This document shows, piece after piece, positions 8,539-17,480 of a stretch of 64,000 nucleotides of DNA. Below the pieces are notes generated by a model. The model was not told the origin of the DNA, ran no database searches, and was given only the letters and a program-made list of their open reading frames with translations. Source of the stretch: Eubacteriaceae bacterium (GTDB lineage: Bacteria; Bacillota; Clostridia; Oscillospirales; Acutalibacteraceae); assembly GCA_021770095.1 (NCBI GenBank), contig JAETRQ010000001.1:224930-288929 (forward strand). Direction: 5' to 3'. Within the stretch, counting starts at the first letter, position 1. Each line of letters begins with the position of its first letter. Made by a program: the position numbers and the translations under genes.

Positions 8539-9445
8539 TCTTATCCCCTCCCAACAGACTTATATAATAACTCTCAAGACTTTCATCATGCTCAGCAATA
8601 GTCTTTACTTCACAGCCCTGTTCACTTAACCTTGATACGAGACAGGAAACATTGACCTGCGAATATATATATGCCTGCGTCTGAGAAAGAATATGATATT
8701 CCATTTGCATATCATCAAGCACCAATGCCAATATTTTTGTATCACTGACATCTATACGAAATGACTTTCGGCACGTTTTTTCAAGTTCCTGTGCACTGAT
8801 TTCTTTCACAATACGGCCTTGGTCAACAAATCCGTAATGTGTTGCCAGGCGCGATAATTCATCAAGAATATGGCTTGAAATCAAAACGGTTATCTGTTTT
8901 TCTTTATTCAGTTTCAAAATCAGTTCTCTGATTTCAACAATACCCTGAGGATCAAGTCCGTTAATCGGTTCATCCAGAACAAGAAAATCAGGGCTGCCTG
9001 CAAGTGCAACTGCAATACCGAGCCTCTGTCTCATTCCCAATGAAAAGTTTTTCGCTTTCTTTTTACCTGTATCACCCAGACCTACAAAATCAAGTAATTC
9101 AGGTATATCATCATAAGACGGAATACCAAGCACCTGATACTGCTGCCTGATATTATCTTCTGCAGTCATATCAAGATAGATTGACGGCGATTCAACCACA
9201 GCGCCGATTCTTCTTCTTGATTTCAAAATATTTTTATCGGTGTTCTTGATACCATATAAAGTATACTCCCCCGATGTTGGATTCTGCAGTCCGCAAATCA
9301 ATCTTATCAATGTTGTTTTGCCTGCACCGTTTTTACCGACTAATCCGTAAATTGCACCCTTAGGAACATTCATGGATAATCCGCTCAATGCTTTGAATTT
9401 TTTATAATTTTTTGACAACGCAGTGGCTGTAAAAACATATTCCAT
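8531..9445 (-). CDS. ABC transporter ATP-binding protein (CcmA/BcrA type)
   Basis: 304 aa. Walker A is GKNGAGKTTL (about 37-46), the signature is FSLGMRQRLGIA (about 134), Walker B is DFLVLDEPINGLDP (about 154), and the switch His is in SSHILDELSR. The C-terminal 80 residues are the extension common in bacitracin/lantibiotic exporters. It drives the permease encoded just downstream. AAGGAGG precedes ATG 9445. A TATAAT-type promoter with GTTAA repeats lies immediately upstream. Confidence 0.93.
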   Translation of the reverse strand: MEYVFTATALSKNYKKFKALSGLSMNVPKGAIYGLVGKNGAGKTTLIRLICGLQNPTSGEYTLYGIKNTDKNILKSRRRIGAVVESPSIYLDMTAEDNIRQQYQVLGIPSYDDIPELLDFVGLGDTGKKKAKNFSLGMRQRLGIAVALAGSPDFLVLDEPINGLDPQGIVEIRELILKLNKEKQITVLISSHILDELSRLATHYGFVDQGRIVKEISAQELEKTCRKSFRIDVSDTKILALVLDDMQMEYHILSQTQAYIYSQVNVSCLVSRLSEQGCEVKTIAEHDESLESYYISLLGGDKNE

Positions 9446-9486
9446 AATAAAAACCTCCTTAAACTGCTTATTCGCTTTGATACCTG

Positions 9487-9531
9487 TATTATATCCGGAA
9501 GAGTTAAAAAAGCAGTTAAGAAAAGAGTTAA
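9487..9531 (-). promoter_or_regulatory. Promoter with three 12-bp-spaced GTTAA direct repeats (response-regulator site)
   Basis: On the plus strand GTTAA occurs at 9503, 9515 and 9527, exactly 12 bp apart, within RAGTTAARAA units. Read on the minus strand, the TTAAC repeats occupy the -35 zone of a TATAAT -10 element (about 9488-9493). No consensus -35 hexamer is present. This is the layout of an OmpR/PhoB-type activated promoter for the ABC-kinase genes. Confidence 0.55.
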
Positions 9532-9538
9532 GAATTCA

Positions 9539-10246
9539 TTAAGATTTATTTATTGTCTGCTCATTACCTAATGATTCTTCTTTCATTTTAAATCCGATTC
9601 CCCAGACTGATTCGATATAGTTTTTACCGCTGACTTCTTTAAGTTTCTTTCTTAGATTACTGATATGGACTTTTAATGAACTTTCAACACAATCAGGTGT
9701 ATCGGCACTTATTCGGTCAAGCATAACTGATTTTGTTATCACCTGTGATGGATTTTCCATAAGAAGTTTAAGAATAGCATACTCTGTTTTCGTGAGTTTA
9801 ACACATGTATCCTTTATAAACACTTTGTAAAGCCTTTTATCAAGAACAATATCATGAAATACAAGTTTATCACCGACTGATGAATATGCAGATTTTCGAA
9901 ACTGCACGGCAATCCGTGCAAGCAGTTCTTTCGTATCAAAAGGTTTTGTAATATAATCCGCAGCACCGCTCATAAGAAGATTCACTTTGTCATCCACACC
10001 GACTTTGGCACTGACAACAATAACGGGTATGTCTTTCATCTTCGGCAATATCTCTTCTCCGTTAAGTCCGGGCAACATCAAATCAAGAAGAATAAGATCA
10101 GGTCTATCAGAGGATAAAATAAGCAATGCCTCTGTTCCCGAATAAGCACGCATGGTACTGTATCCTTCTTTTTGAAGTATTTCTTCAACCATATTGCCAA
10201 TACTCAAATCGTCGTCAATAATCAGTATATTTTTGATTGCAATCAC
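9539..10246 (-). CDS. OmpR/PhoB-family response regulator
   Basis: 235 aa. The receiver domain (about 5-118) has the acidic pair DDD near the N-terminus, phospho-Asp in LILLDLMLPG, a T/S switch in VVSAK and Lys in YITKPF. The winged-helix domain (about 130-225) ends with the typical SVWGIGFKM wing. It is first in the operon with the ABC exporter and kinase. The start is uncertain: GTG 10246 sits almost on top of GGAAG. A non-standard start a few codons later cannot be excluded. Direct GTTAA repeats downstream of this gene are its likely target. Confidence 0.93.
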   Translation of the reverse strand: MIAIKNILIIDDDLSIGNMVEEILQKEGYSTMRAYSGTEALLILSSDRPDLILLDLMLPGLNGEEILPKMKDIPVIVVSAKVGVDDKVNLLMSGAADYITKPFDTKELLARIAVQFRKSAYSSVGDKLVFHDIVLDKRLYKVFIKDTCVKLTKTEYAILKLLMENPSQVITKSVMLDRISADTPDCVESSLKVHISNLRKKLKEVSGKNYIESVWGIGFKMKEESLGNEQTINKS

Positions 10247-10452
10247 TTCCGTTCAAATATGAATTTAAATATCAATTTAAACTACATTACTATTTTTGTT
10301 TATAAAAAAGAATAGCACAACTTAAAATTTTTGTAAATATTATGACAAACACAAACCACACTGAACGGACATTATTTACCATATCTTAACTTTTTCTTTG
10401 GTATGGCTTTGAAATAATATGTTTTAATATCCACAAAGAAGGAGTGAATCAA

Positions 10453-11283
10453 ATGAAAAAGAAATATAAAGCATTTATTATTGTTATCGTTCTAATACTT
10501 ATAACAACAGTTGTATCCGTCGTAAATCAAAAAAGCACTGCAAATATAAGAGTGCATGATTTTTACTCTCTTGCATCATATGATTGTGATGAAAATTCTT
10601 TTGATAAATTCCGTAAAGACAGTTATAACTGGTATAAATCAATTGAGAATGAAGATGGTGTCTATTTAATAAACACAGCCCATTATGCGAAAAAAGTATT
10701 AAAAATATGGGAAAAGGAAGAGGTTTACAAGTCCGTACCGAAAAATGCATTTTGGTATTTTGCTGCATCACCGTCATACCTGAATACGATTGGCATAAAT
10801 ATTGAGGACGCATATCTTAAACAGGCCGAAAACGGTGTAAGATTATATATGATACCTGATACATTCAGCAAAGAAGAAATGGAAGCAATGACCGATTTCC
10901 TTAAAGAAGATGCTCTCAAAAGCGTAGAGCAAAGCAGTATTAAAACCGCGTTCACGGATAATCAGAAAATAAAAATAATTACCTATACACCAAAAGATGA
11001 TTATTTCACCTGGCCGTCAGAAAAAGGACAACCGTTGACCGACCAAGCACCTGTTATATATGTCTGCACAAGCGAGAATATGAAATATTATGAAAATGAA
11101 AGCCTTACAGCAACAGGTATTAACAGTTATATAAAATTTAAAAATAAAGAAACTATGGCAAAATACAGCAATGATACGATAATTGAAAAATACCAACTTA
11201 ATTTTACACCATCGAGTGATATATATAATGCTGCACACGAAAGCAAAATGGTCAGTTCCAATGTCAAAAAAGTATTTGCATAA
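10453..11283 (+). CDS. Membrane-anchored extracellular protein of unknown function
   Basis: 276 aa from ATG 10453, which follows AAGGAG at good spacing. The ORF track uses GTG 10444, which overlaps that site. One N-terminal membrane helix (about 7-25) is followed by about 250 soluble residues outside the cell, with no Cys motif or catalytic signature I recognise. The soluble part (AFWYFAASPSYLNTIGI, VIYVCTSENMKYYENESL) reminds me of the extracellular portion of larger bacteriocin-associated multi-pass proteins. If so, this one stops before the later membrane segments. It is divergent from the two-component/ABC locus, and its upstream region contains one TCTTAACT element like the repeats there, so co-regulation is plausible. 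Confidence 0.6.
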   Translation: MKKKYKAFIIVIVLILITTVVSVVNQKSTANIRVHDFYSLASYDCDENSFDKFRKDSYNWYKSIENEDGVYLINTAHYAKKVLKIWEKEEVYKSVPKNAFWYFAASPSYLNTIGINIEDAYLKQAENGVRLYMIPDTFSKEEMEAMTDFLKEDALKSVEQSSIKTAFTDNQKIKIITYTPKDDYFTWPSEKGQPLTDQAPVIYVCTSENMKYYENESLTATGINSYIKFKNKETMAKYSNDTIIEKYQLNFTPSSDIYNAAHESKMVSSNVKKVFA

Positions 11284-11310
11284 AAAAGCAGGGATTAACC
11301 CTGCTTTTTT
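11283..11310 (+). terminator. Terminator AAAAAAGCAGGG-ATTAA-CCCTGCTTTTTT
   Basis: A strong hairpin with a T run lies directly after the stop codon of the membrane-anchored protein. Confidence 0.93.
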
Positions 11311-11368
11311 TATATATTTAGATTCATTTTTCCGGAAAAGTATTTACGGTTTTCGTTATATTAAAAAC

Positions 11369-12361
11369 TTACTTGTTAAAGCATACTGCATAGCCATCAA
11401 AAGAGGCAGCATAAATCTTATCTTTCGTTACACATACTTCACCTAAAACTGCAGAACCAACAGAATACTTTTTCAGTAAGTCTCCTGTATGAATATCAAC
11501 AGTATAAATACAACCGTCATTCGCTCCGAATATCAGAGTATCACCATCCAATACAGGTGATGACTCAACTGTTTTCGAGTCTTTGTTTTCACAATTAAAT
11601 TTGCAATCTGTAAAATTCTGTGCAAGCTTGTTGTATATTTCCGGAATATCCACAGGATTTGTAAATGCCGTATCTTCCATAGTGTTAAAATCGCCAACTG
11701 AAAAAACAGGACAATTATATTCATCGGCTATACTGTTTACAAATTCAATCAACTCATCTGCCTGACTGTGCATAACTGCAGTAAGTTCTTCTTCGCGGCT
11801 TTCACGAAGCAAATCAAAATGCGTATTTGTCACTGCAAACTGCTTCCCTGTTGCTTTAACTTCAAACACTGCCCACACAACACGCCTGAGCCTTGGATTG
11901 TCTTTTTCTTTGTATGCAAAGTTACCGTTTTCAACAACATCAAGTGTATCGGCATTATAAAGCATTGCCGTCATTCTTACAAATGCACCCGTTGTAAACG
12001 GATAAAGCATTTTATAACCCTCAGGCAGATTGTTATTGACACAGCAGTACCATTCATCGCACAGTTCCTGAATCCCCACAACATCAGGCTTATAACTGTT
12101 AAGAATTTCAACATACTGCTTAGCACGCGGCTTTGCCGGAAGTCCGCCCCAGCTTTCGTAATGCACAAGCAGGTTTGAGGACATAATTCTCACATCGGCA
12201 GTATTATCAAACACATCTGAAGACAATTTTTCTTCAAACCCATCCGGCAGGCTGACCTTTTTCAGATTCCCCCTTGCTGAAAACACTGACAAGGGGACAA
12301 TCGTTACAATCAGACCAAAACAAACAACCGCAATAATAACTGTTTTTAAAGTTTTACTCAT
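11369..12361 (-). CDS. Chimeric protein: endonuclease/exonuclease/phosphatase domain truncated into a PQQ-type propeller tail
   Basis: 330 aa. An N-terminal membrane anchor or signal peptide (about 7-29) is followed by an EEP (DNase I-like) domain at about 55-262. Visible motifs are MSSNLL, VVGIQELCDEW with the metal Glu, TNTHFDLL and SVGDFNTM. The final catalytic SDH/DH block expected some 40-50 residues later is missing. After ENKDSK the chain switches to SSPVLDGDTLIFGANDGCIYTVDIHTGDLL, a typical PQQ/outer-membrane-propeller blade, and ends after a second partial blade. Phosphatase or nuclease activity is therefore doubtful. It is last in the operon 17374-11369. An in-frame deletion fusing two neighbouring genes is the simplest explanation. 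Confidence 0.75.
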   Translation of the reverse strand: MSKTLKTVIIAVVCFGLIVTIVPLSVFSARGNLKKVSLPDGFEEKLSSDVFDNTADVRIMSSNLLVHYESWGGLPAKPRAKQYVEILNSYKPDVVGIQELCDEWYCCVNNNLPEGYKMLYPFTTGAFVRMTAMLYNADTLDVVENGNFAYKEKDNPRLRRVVWAVFEVKATGKQFAVTNTHFDLLRESREEELTAVMHSQADELIEFVNSIADEYNCPVFSVGDFNTMEDTAFTNPVDIPEIYNKLAQNFTDCKFNCENKDSKTVESSPVLDGDTLIFGANDGCIYTVDIHTGDLLKKYSVGSAVLGEVCVTKDKIYAASFDGYAVCFNK

Positions 12362-12376
12362 TGGTTCTCCTCGTGA

Positions 12377-13420
12377 TTAGTTAGCACCGTCAAGTTCGCC
12401 TGCAAATGCATCATCCGGCTGAATGAACTGCTCGTAATTCTCGTTCTGCCATACTTTAACATAATCAATAAGGAAATCATCATTATCTGTATTATCGTGA
12501 CTGAATTGTCCTATTTTCTGACCATGAGGTCCCCAGCCGTCACCGGCATCAATTTCCACTGTCAGACGCAAGAATTCTTTCACCTTGGATACCTCACCGC
12601 TGTCAGAAGCCCATGTGGCTTTGCCGTCAATATAAAAAACATAATAGTCAGGCGTCCATTTGAGAGCATAGGTATGATAACCATCATACAAATCCTGTTC
12701 AAGCGAACCTATATACGCATCGGATTTTCCGTCTTTGCCGTATCCGTCCCATAAAAGAGCGTGACCCATCTTTGAAGTTTTACTTTTAATAAAAGCACTT
12801 TCAAAGACATCTATCTCCGTACCGTCCTGTCCTTCATTGCCCACTTTACGCTGGTTTGAAGACTGAAGCCAAAATGCTGACCAAAGCCCTTCTGATTTCG
12901 GAAGTTTTGCTTTGCACTCAAAATACCCGAATGCCTGAGAAAACAACATTGTATCTGCAGTACCTTTGTTATCATTATTATCTCCTGCAATCAGTCTGGT
13001 TTCAATACCGCTTGTGAATCTTCCGTTTGCAGGACAATCACCGCTGCATTTATGATTATCTTCATATCGGGAATGTATTATGGCATTGGAATCTTTAACT
13101 TCTACCATTTCAGGACACCACCAGCAAGCCTGTTCGGGTTTGTTTTTATTATTACTTTCCCAGCGAATGGCATGCGGTGATGTAGTCCAAATTTCTTTAT
13201 TGCCGTCATATCTGTCACCGAAAGTGATATTTTCGTTCAGTTGTGTTCCGTCAAAATCATCTTCAAACACAAGATACCAACCATCCTCATTCAACACCGG
13301 CACAGACAAATCATATCCTTTTTCTGTCCAACTGCTGTCTTCTTTTTTACTGCATCCAAAAAAAGAGACAATACATACAGTCAATACTGCAGCTGTTAAA
13401 ATACAAATAAATTTTTTCAT
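12377..13420 (-). CDS. GH16-family glucanase/galactanase-like lipoprotein
   Basis: 347 aa from ATG 13420, preceded by AAGGGGAT. The ORF-track start at 13465 runs into the upstream gene. The signal peptide and lipobox (SFFGCS) predict a cell-surface lipoprotein. The GH16 jelly-roll spans about 45-325. The catalytic ExDxxE motif is GTEIDVFES, with a typical FGYFECKAKLP strand before it and HTYALKWTPDYYVFYIDGK after it. GH16 members hydrolyse beta-1,3/1,4-glucans, galactans or host-type glycans; the exact substrate is open. Two Cys pairs (ACWWC, CSGDC) are unusual and may bind metal or form disulphides. It lies between the metallophosphoesterase and the chimeric EEP gene in one operon. Confidence 0.88.
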   Translation of the reverse strand: MKKFICILTAAVLTVCIVSFFGCSKKEDSSWTEKGYDLSVPVLNEDGWYLVFEDDFDGTQLNENITFGDRYDGNKEIWTTSPHAIRWESNNKNKPEQACWWCPEMVEVKDSNAIIHSRYEDNHKCSGDCPANGRFTSGIETRLIAGDNNDNKGTADTMLFSQAFGYFECKAKLPKSEGLWSAFWLQSSNQRKVGNEGQDGTEIDVFESAFIKSKTSKMGHALLWDGYGKDGKSDAYIGSLEQDLYDGYHTYALKWTPDYYVFYIDGKATWASDSGEVSKVKEFLRLTVEIDAGDGWGPHGQKIGQFSHDNTDNDDFLIDYVKVWQNENYEQFIQPDDAFAGELDGAN

Positions 13421-13452
13421 TATAATCCCCTTTACTTTATCTGCCGTTTTAA

Positions 13453-14928
13453 CTACAGTTCGCATACAACACTGTTACTCTCCGCTCCCCATGAATCAAT
13501 TGCTGTTATCACAACATATTTCACATTTGAAGGGAGATTTGACGGCAATCTCAACTGTGTTGTTTCAGACATATTGCCAAGTCCCAGCACATAATCGCTG
13601 AAATATAATAAACTTGAAATTTTCTTTGATGCACCCATATCATATTTTTTATTATCAAAACTGATTTTGTCCCCATTTTTGTCATAGTGAACAATATGAT
13701 TGTCATAATCCATTTCATCAAATTCGACAGGATTTTGATTATCGTCAAGGAAGTCCAATCTGTATGAATGAACAAAATCATCATCTGTTCCTGACTTAAA
13801 AACAATCGTCGTCTGCTCATTGTCATTCACATCTGTTATTTTTCGTAAAGTTACTTGCAAATTGCTGTCAAGTTTCGGTGCCTGATTGGATTCTTTTCTT
13901 TGGTCAGTGTATTCACTTAAAGAGGACTCACTGCCGAACGGAGCATGAATCACCCATGGTTCTTTCAGGATATTTCCTGTATTTGCCTCAAGCCTGTTGA
14001 CAGTTACTTTTTCCTCATCAATCTCCATATACAAACATGCAGGCAGCAACTGGGCTATCTCATATCCGTAAGCATCTTTTGGTATACTGCCGTTAAATTT
14101 GCCTTCCTCAAGTTCAATATAGTCAAGGCTTTGTGTAGTGAATGCAGTAAAAGTATCCTGCCATATGGAACGCTCATCAATCAGGGAAAAATGAGAGTGA
14201 CCCGAAATAGATATTACCTGACTGTAATCTTTCAGAACATCTGTAATATCATCATTTCCCCATTCGTCCGAGCCATAAACTGTTCCTGACGGATTCAGAT
14301 GAGAAATAACAAAAACAGGTTTATCCGGATTATCTGCAACAGCAATATCAAGTTCTTTCCTAATCCACTCTTTGTTGGTATAGGATTTATCATAGGAGCC
14401 GTTTGATGAACTCCAGCAAATAAAGTGATAACCATTAATTACTTTATGGCTGTAAGGATATTCACCTGTATATTTTGTAAATCGTTTTTGCAATTTAGCA
14501 GGAGAAGGAATTTCAAAACTGCTGAAAAAATCCGTAAGCCAATAATCATGATTACCCATAATGTAAATCGGAATAGGATGTTCATCACTGCCGATAACCT
14601 TATCATAAATTTCCTTATATGCTGCCCAGGCACTTTTTGTTGATACATCCGTAAAATCGCCGCCGATGATCAGAGCATCCATGCCTTTATTTTTAAGCAT
14701 AGTAAGTGTCTTTTCAAATGACTGATACTGATGCGTTGTATTGTCTGCACCATCCGGCATCTGCAAGTCACTTATGATTGCCACTTTCAGCGGTTCACCA
14801 TTTGTTTCAACCGTATATGAACGCATATCATCTGTTGTTTTTGCATATCCGAAATGAATGCCTGCCGCTGCTCCTATAATTCCAATCACAGATATAGACG
14901 ATATTAATATTTTTGATAATTTATTCAT
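13453..14928 (-). CDS. Exported calcineurin-like metallophosphoesterase
   Basis: 491 aa. The N-terminal hydrophobic segment (about 7-28) is a signal peptide or anchor. The metallophosphoesterase domain (about 47-300) has the full metal-binding set: AIISDLQM (D), GGDFTD (GD), MGNHDYW (GNHD), FVISHLNP (H) and SISGHSHFS (GHxH). The C-terminal 150 residues are beta-rich, ending in a fibronectin/Ig-like part (KYVVITAIDSWGAESNSV). Secreted enzymes of this family remove phosphate from esters or phospho-glycans. It is followed 32 bp later by the GH16 gene and preceded by the GH123-like gene, so it probably acts on the same glycan substrate. Confidence 0.87.
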   Translation of the reverse strand: MNKLSKILISSISVIGIIGAAAGIHFGYAKTTDDMRSYTVETNGEPLKVAIISDLQMPDGADNTTHQYQSFEKTLTMLKNKGMDALIIGGDFTDVSTKSAWAAYKEIYDKVIGSDEHPIPIYIMGNHDYWLTDFFSSFEIPSPAKLQKRFTKYTGEYPYSHKVINGYHFICWSSSNGSYDKSYTNKEWIRKELDIAVADNPDKPVFVISHLNPSGTVYGSDEWGNDDITDVLKDYSQVISISGHSHFSLIDERSIWQDTFTAFTTQSLDYIELEEGKFNGSIPKDAYGYEIAQLLPACLYMEIDEEKVTVNRLEANTGNILKEPWVIHAPFGSESSLSEYTDQRKESNQAPKLDSNLQVTLRKITDVNDNEQTTIVFKSGTDDDFVHSYRLDFLDDNQNPVEFDEMDYDNHIVHYDKNGDKISFDNKKYDMGASKKISSLLYFSDYVLGLGNMSETTQLRLPSNLPSNVKYVVITAIDSWGAESNSVVCEL

Positions 14929-14962
14929 AACATTTTATCCTTTCGCATGAATACGCAAACCA

Positions 14963-17374
14963 TTATTTTTCAAGTTTAATGATAATACCTTTTCGTTTTC
15001 TTAATCTGAAACATTTATCTGTACTGTGTATTTTCCTTTCTTTTTTACCAAATCGAATTTCAACGGAATTTGATGGGTAAAAGCCAAGCAAATCATAATG
15101 AATGTTAAGATTAAATTTCTCAGTATTATCCGAAAAATTATACAAGCATACAAGTGCTGAATTTTCTTTAAGATATACAGTGGACAAGACATTGGGATTA
15201 TCTGTACTGACAGGATTTTGACTGTGCCAGTATCCGAGCATATTGCTGTCTGTAATACCGAAATCATCCCATATTTTATACATATGCACAGCATTTTTAT
15301 AATTCCAGCCATAGCGGTTGTTCATCCCGTAAATCATACCTGCATATAAATCACCGCCGCCCTCAAGCATCTGACCTGTTACGCCGTATGGTATTCCGCT
15401 GACCTCAGCAAGCATATATTCAGGAGAATACTTTTTATAAAAAAATCCTTCACCCAACCATACACTGTCAAGAAACGGAATGATTTCAGTATATAAATTC
15501 ATACAGCTGACATCACCTGCACGCACTTCTTCGTGATTCCACATATGCATATTGATAAGACCGTCTGTTTTTTGAAGAACCTTTTTCGCTCTTTCAAGTG
15601 TGGTCCGGTCAAGCGATGTATCATCAATATAAATTCCTTTAATCCCTATATTCTCAACCAGCCAGTTCAGACCTTCAACATAATAATTATCAAGTCTTGT
15701 GTCAGGTCTGACTATAAAAGAAATATCATGGTCATTTTTATACTTACCATGCTTATATTTAACAAACCAACCCGGAATTATATCTTCACCGAAATTATCA
15801 ATAAGCCACTGCGGTTTTTCTTTTTGCCACGAATGGCTGACGCCTTTTTTACGCAAAATAATTTCATTACCGAGAGCCTTATAAACAAAGGTCTCTGCCA
15901 TATGATTGCTGTGTTCACGCTCGGTATAATATAACTTGATACCAATTCCTTTTTCCTTTGCATAGTTGACAGCATTTTTCAATCTGTCCACCTCATAAAA
16001 AGGATAGTTGATAAACGGCATAATCATATTGCCCTGATGAAAAATCACATGCGTCAGTTTGTTTTTTTCGGCAACATCAATTTCCTTTATTTCGTCTTTC
16101 AGTTTGCTGTTATGACAATATCTTACTGAAAATGCTTTTTGATAATCAATCGGCTTTAACGGAGTGATATGCAAATCAAATGCAAAAGTTCTTGTTTCAT
16201 TTTGTTTAAATTCAAATTCATCCGTATAAGCACTGATATGTACACAATCATCAGTTTTGCTGACTTTTATTCCACCTCTGCCATGATTATCCCATGTTTC
16301 GACAGGTGTAACAAGAGGAAGATTTTTATAAAAAATATTGATAAGCGGTCTGACATAATTCTCAGCCTTTAATTTTAATCGCATACCGCAATTCACACAG
16401 CCGATAAACAAACTGTCCTGATGCTTTTGATTATCCCATTTAAAATCCAGATCTTCCGCCTGTGACGCACGATGACCTAACCCATGCATAAGTGTAGAAC
16501 AAGACGGAGAAATATAAAAATCGAGTGAAACATTTTTGGTATTAAAATCCTTTTTAGGGGTTATCTTCAATGAATATTCCATCAATCCCTCATACCTGAG
16601 TACGGATGAAATTTCAGCAATATAATCATCATTTTCACTTTTTGTCAAGCATTCAATACGGTTATTAAATATATTTTTATCTGTTGTACCTGCTGGAACT
16701 GACTTTCCGCCAATCAGGAACTCTGACGGTTTATAAAAAAGATTTTTTTGTATCTCATCTTCAATCTGAATGGATTCACTGAATTTTGATGAAACACACA
16801 ACGGTAACCCATTATCGGCAATTGTAATATCTCTGCCGAGGATTGACATGGTATTTCCATTAAGCTGTGGCGATATATACGGCTTTACTATCGTTTCATC
16901 AATACACAAATCGGAATTCAGCCAATGAATACGTGATAATCGCCACAAATCGTTGTAGCCATAATTTTCAACATAATCGGATGTGATATGAAACAGAATA
17001 TCAAAGGTATATTCCTCACGTTCGGTGCGAATGGTTAATGTGCATTCTTCTTTTCTTTCACCGAGTTTATCCGCCTTTGCTGTAAAAAACAATGGCTGAA
17101 TCATATTGCTTTTTAAACTTACAGGAACAAAGGATAATTTACCGAACTTGTCTTTTATTTCGGTATTAATACAATTCATTTCAATATTGCCTTTTGCGTT
17201 GATTGATTGAATAGTATCATCTGAATTTGACAAAGCAGCAATCTGAAAAACAAATATCTCATTTTCAGACATATACAAATCAATACAATCCTGTATTCTT
17301 CGGTCACTATTCAGTATCGTTAAATCGTCAAAATGAATAATCTTATCAGTTCTGTCAAACAAATATAAATCCAT
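14963..17374 (-). CDS. GH123/DUF6067-like TIM-barrel glycoside hydrolase homologue
   Basis: 803 aa from ATG 17374 (MDLYLF), which has AGAGG at proper spacing; the ORF-track start five codons earlier lacks one. There is no signal peptide, so it is cytoplasmic. Residues about 1-420 are beta-sandwich-like. The 430-720 region looks like a barrel: FINYPFYE, GIGIKLYYTEREHSNH, a GIKGIYIDDTSLD strand with two Asp, and HMWNHEE. It ends with a small beta domain. The Asp pair and following acidic residues are candidate catalytic groups. It resembles the large DUF6067/GH123-related group of uncharacterised glycosidases; I am not certain of the family number. It is first in the operon with the phosphoesterase, GH16 and EEP genes, and is divergent from an AraC regulator. 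Confidence 0.6.
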   Translation of the reverse strand: MDLYLFDRTDKIIHFDDLTILNSDRRIQDCIDLYMSENEIFVFQIAALSNSDDTIQSINAKGNIEMNCINTEIKDKFGKLSFVPVSLKSNMIQPLFFTAKADKLGERKEECTLTIRTEREEYTFDILFHITSDYVENYGYNDLWRLSRIHWLNSDLCIDETIVKPYISPQLNGNTMSILGRDITIADNGLPLCVSSKFSESIQIEDEIQKNLFYKPSEFLIGGKSVPAGTTDKNIFNNRIECLTKSENDDYIAEISSVLRYEGLMEYSLKITPKKDFNTKNVSLDFYISPSCSTLMHGLGHRASQAEDLDFKWDNQKHQDSLFIGCVNCGMRLKLKAENYVRPLINIFYKNLPLVTPVETWDNHGRGGIKVSKTDDCVHISAYTDEFEFKQNETRTFAFDLHITPLKPIDYQKAFSVRYCHNSKLKDEIKEIDVAEKNKLTHVIFHQGNMIMPFINYPFYEVDRLKNAVNYAKEKGIGIKLYYTEREHSNHMAETFVYKALGNEIILRKKGVSHSWQKEKPQWLIDNFGEDIIPGWFVKYKHGKYKNDHDISFIVRPDTRLDNYYVEGLNWLVENIGIKGIYIDDTSLDRTTLERAKKVLQKTDGLINMHMWNHEEVRAGDVSCMNLYTEIIPFLDSVWLGEGFFYKKYSPEYMLAEVSGIPYGVTGQMLEGGGDLYAGMIYGMNNRYGWNYKNAVHMYKIWDDFGITDSNMLGYWHSQNPVSTDNPNVLSTVYLKENSALVCLYNFSDNTEKFNLNIHYDLLGFYPSNSVEIRFGKKERKIHSTDKCFRLRKRKGIIIKLEK

Positions 17375-17419
17375 AAAACGCCTCTTCATTTATTCAATAT
17401 AATTATATTACATACCATC

Positions 17420-17448
17420 TTGTAAATAAATCCAAAATACAGTATAAT
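17420..17448 (+). promoter_or_regulatory. Sigma-A-type promoter for the AraC gene
   Basis: TTGTAA and TATAAT are separated by 17 bp, about 33 bp before the preferred ATG of the AraC regulator. Confidence 0.65.
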
Positions 17449-17480
17449 AAATACAAAAATCGGAAGTCGCGGTGTTTTTT

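Noticed and set aside
9539-10246. Bce-type (FtsX permease) antibiotic module
   Set aside because: The permease here is a short ABC-2 type with about six helices, not the ten-helix BceB type with a large extracellular domain.
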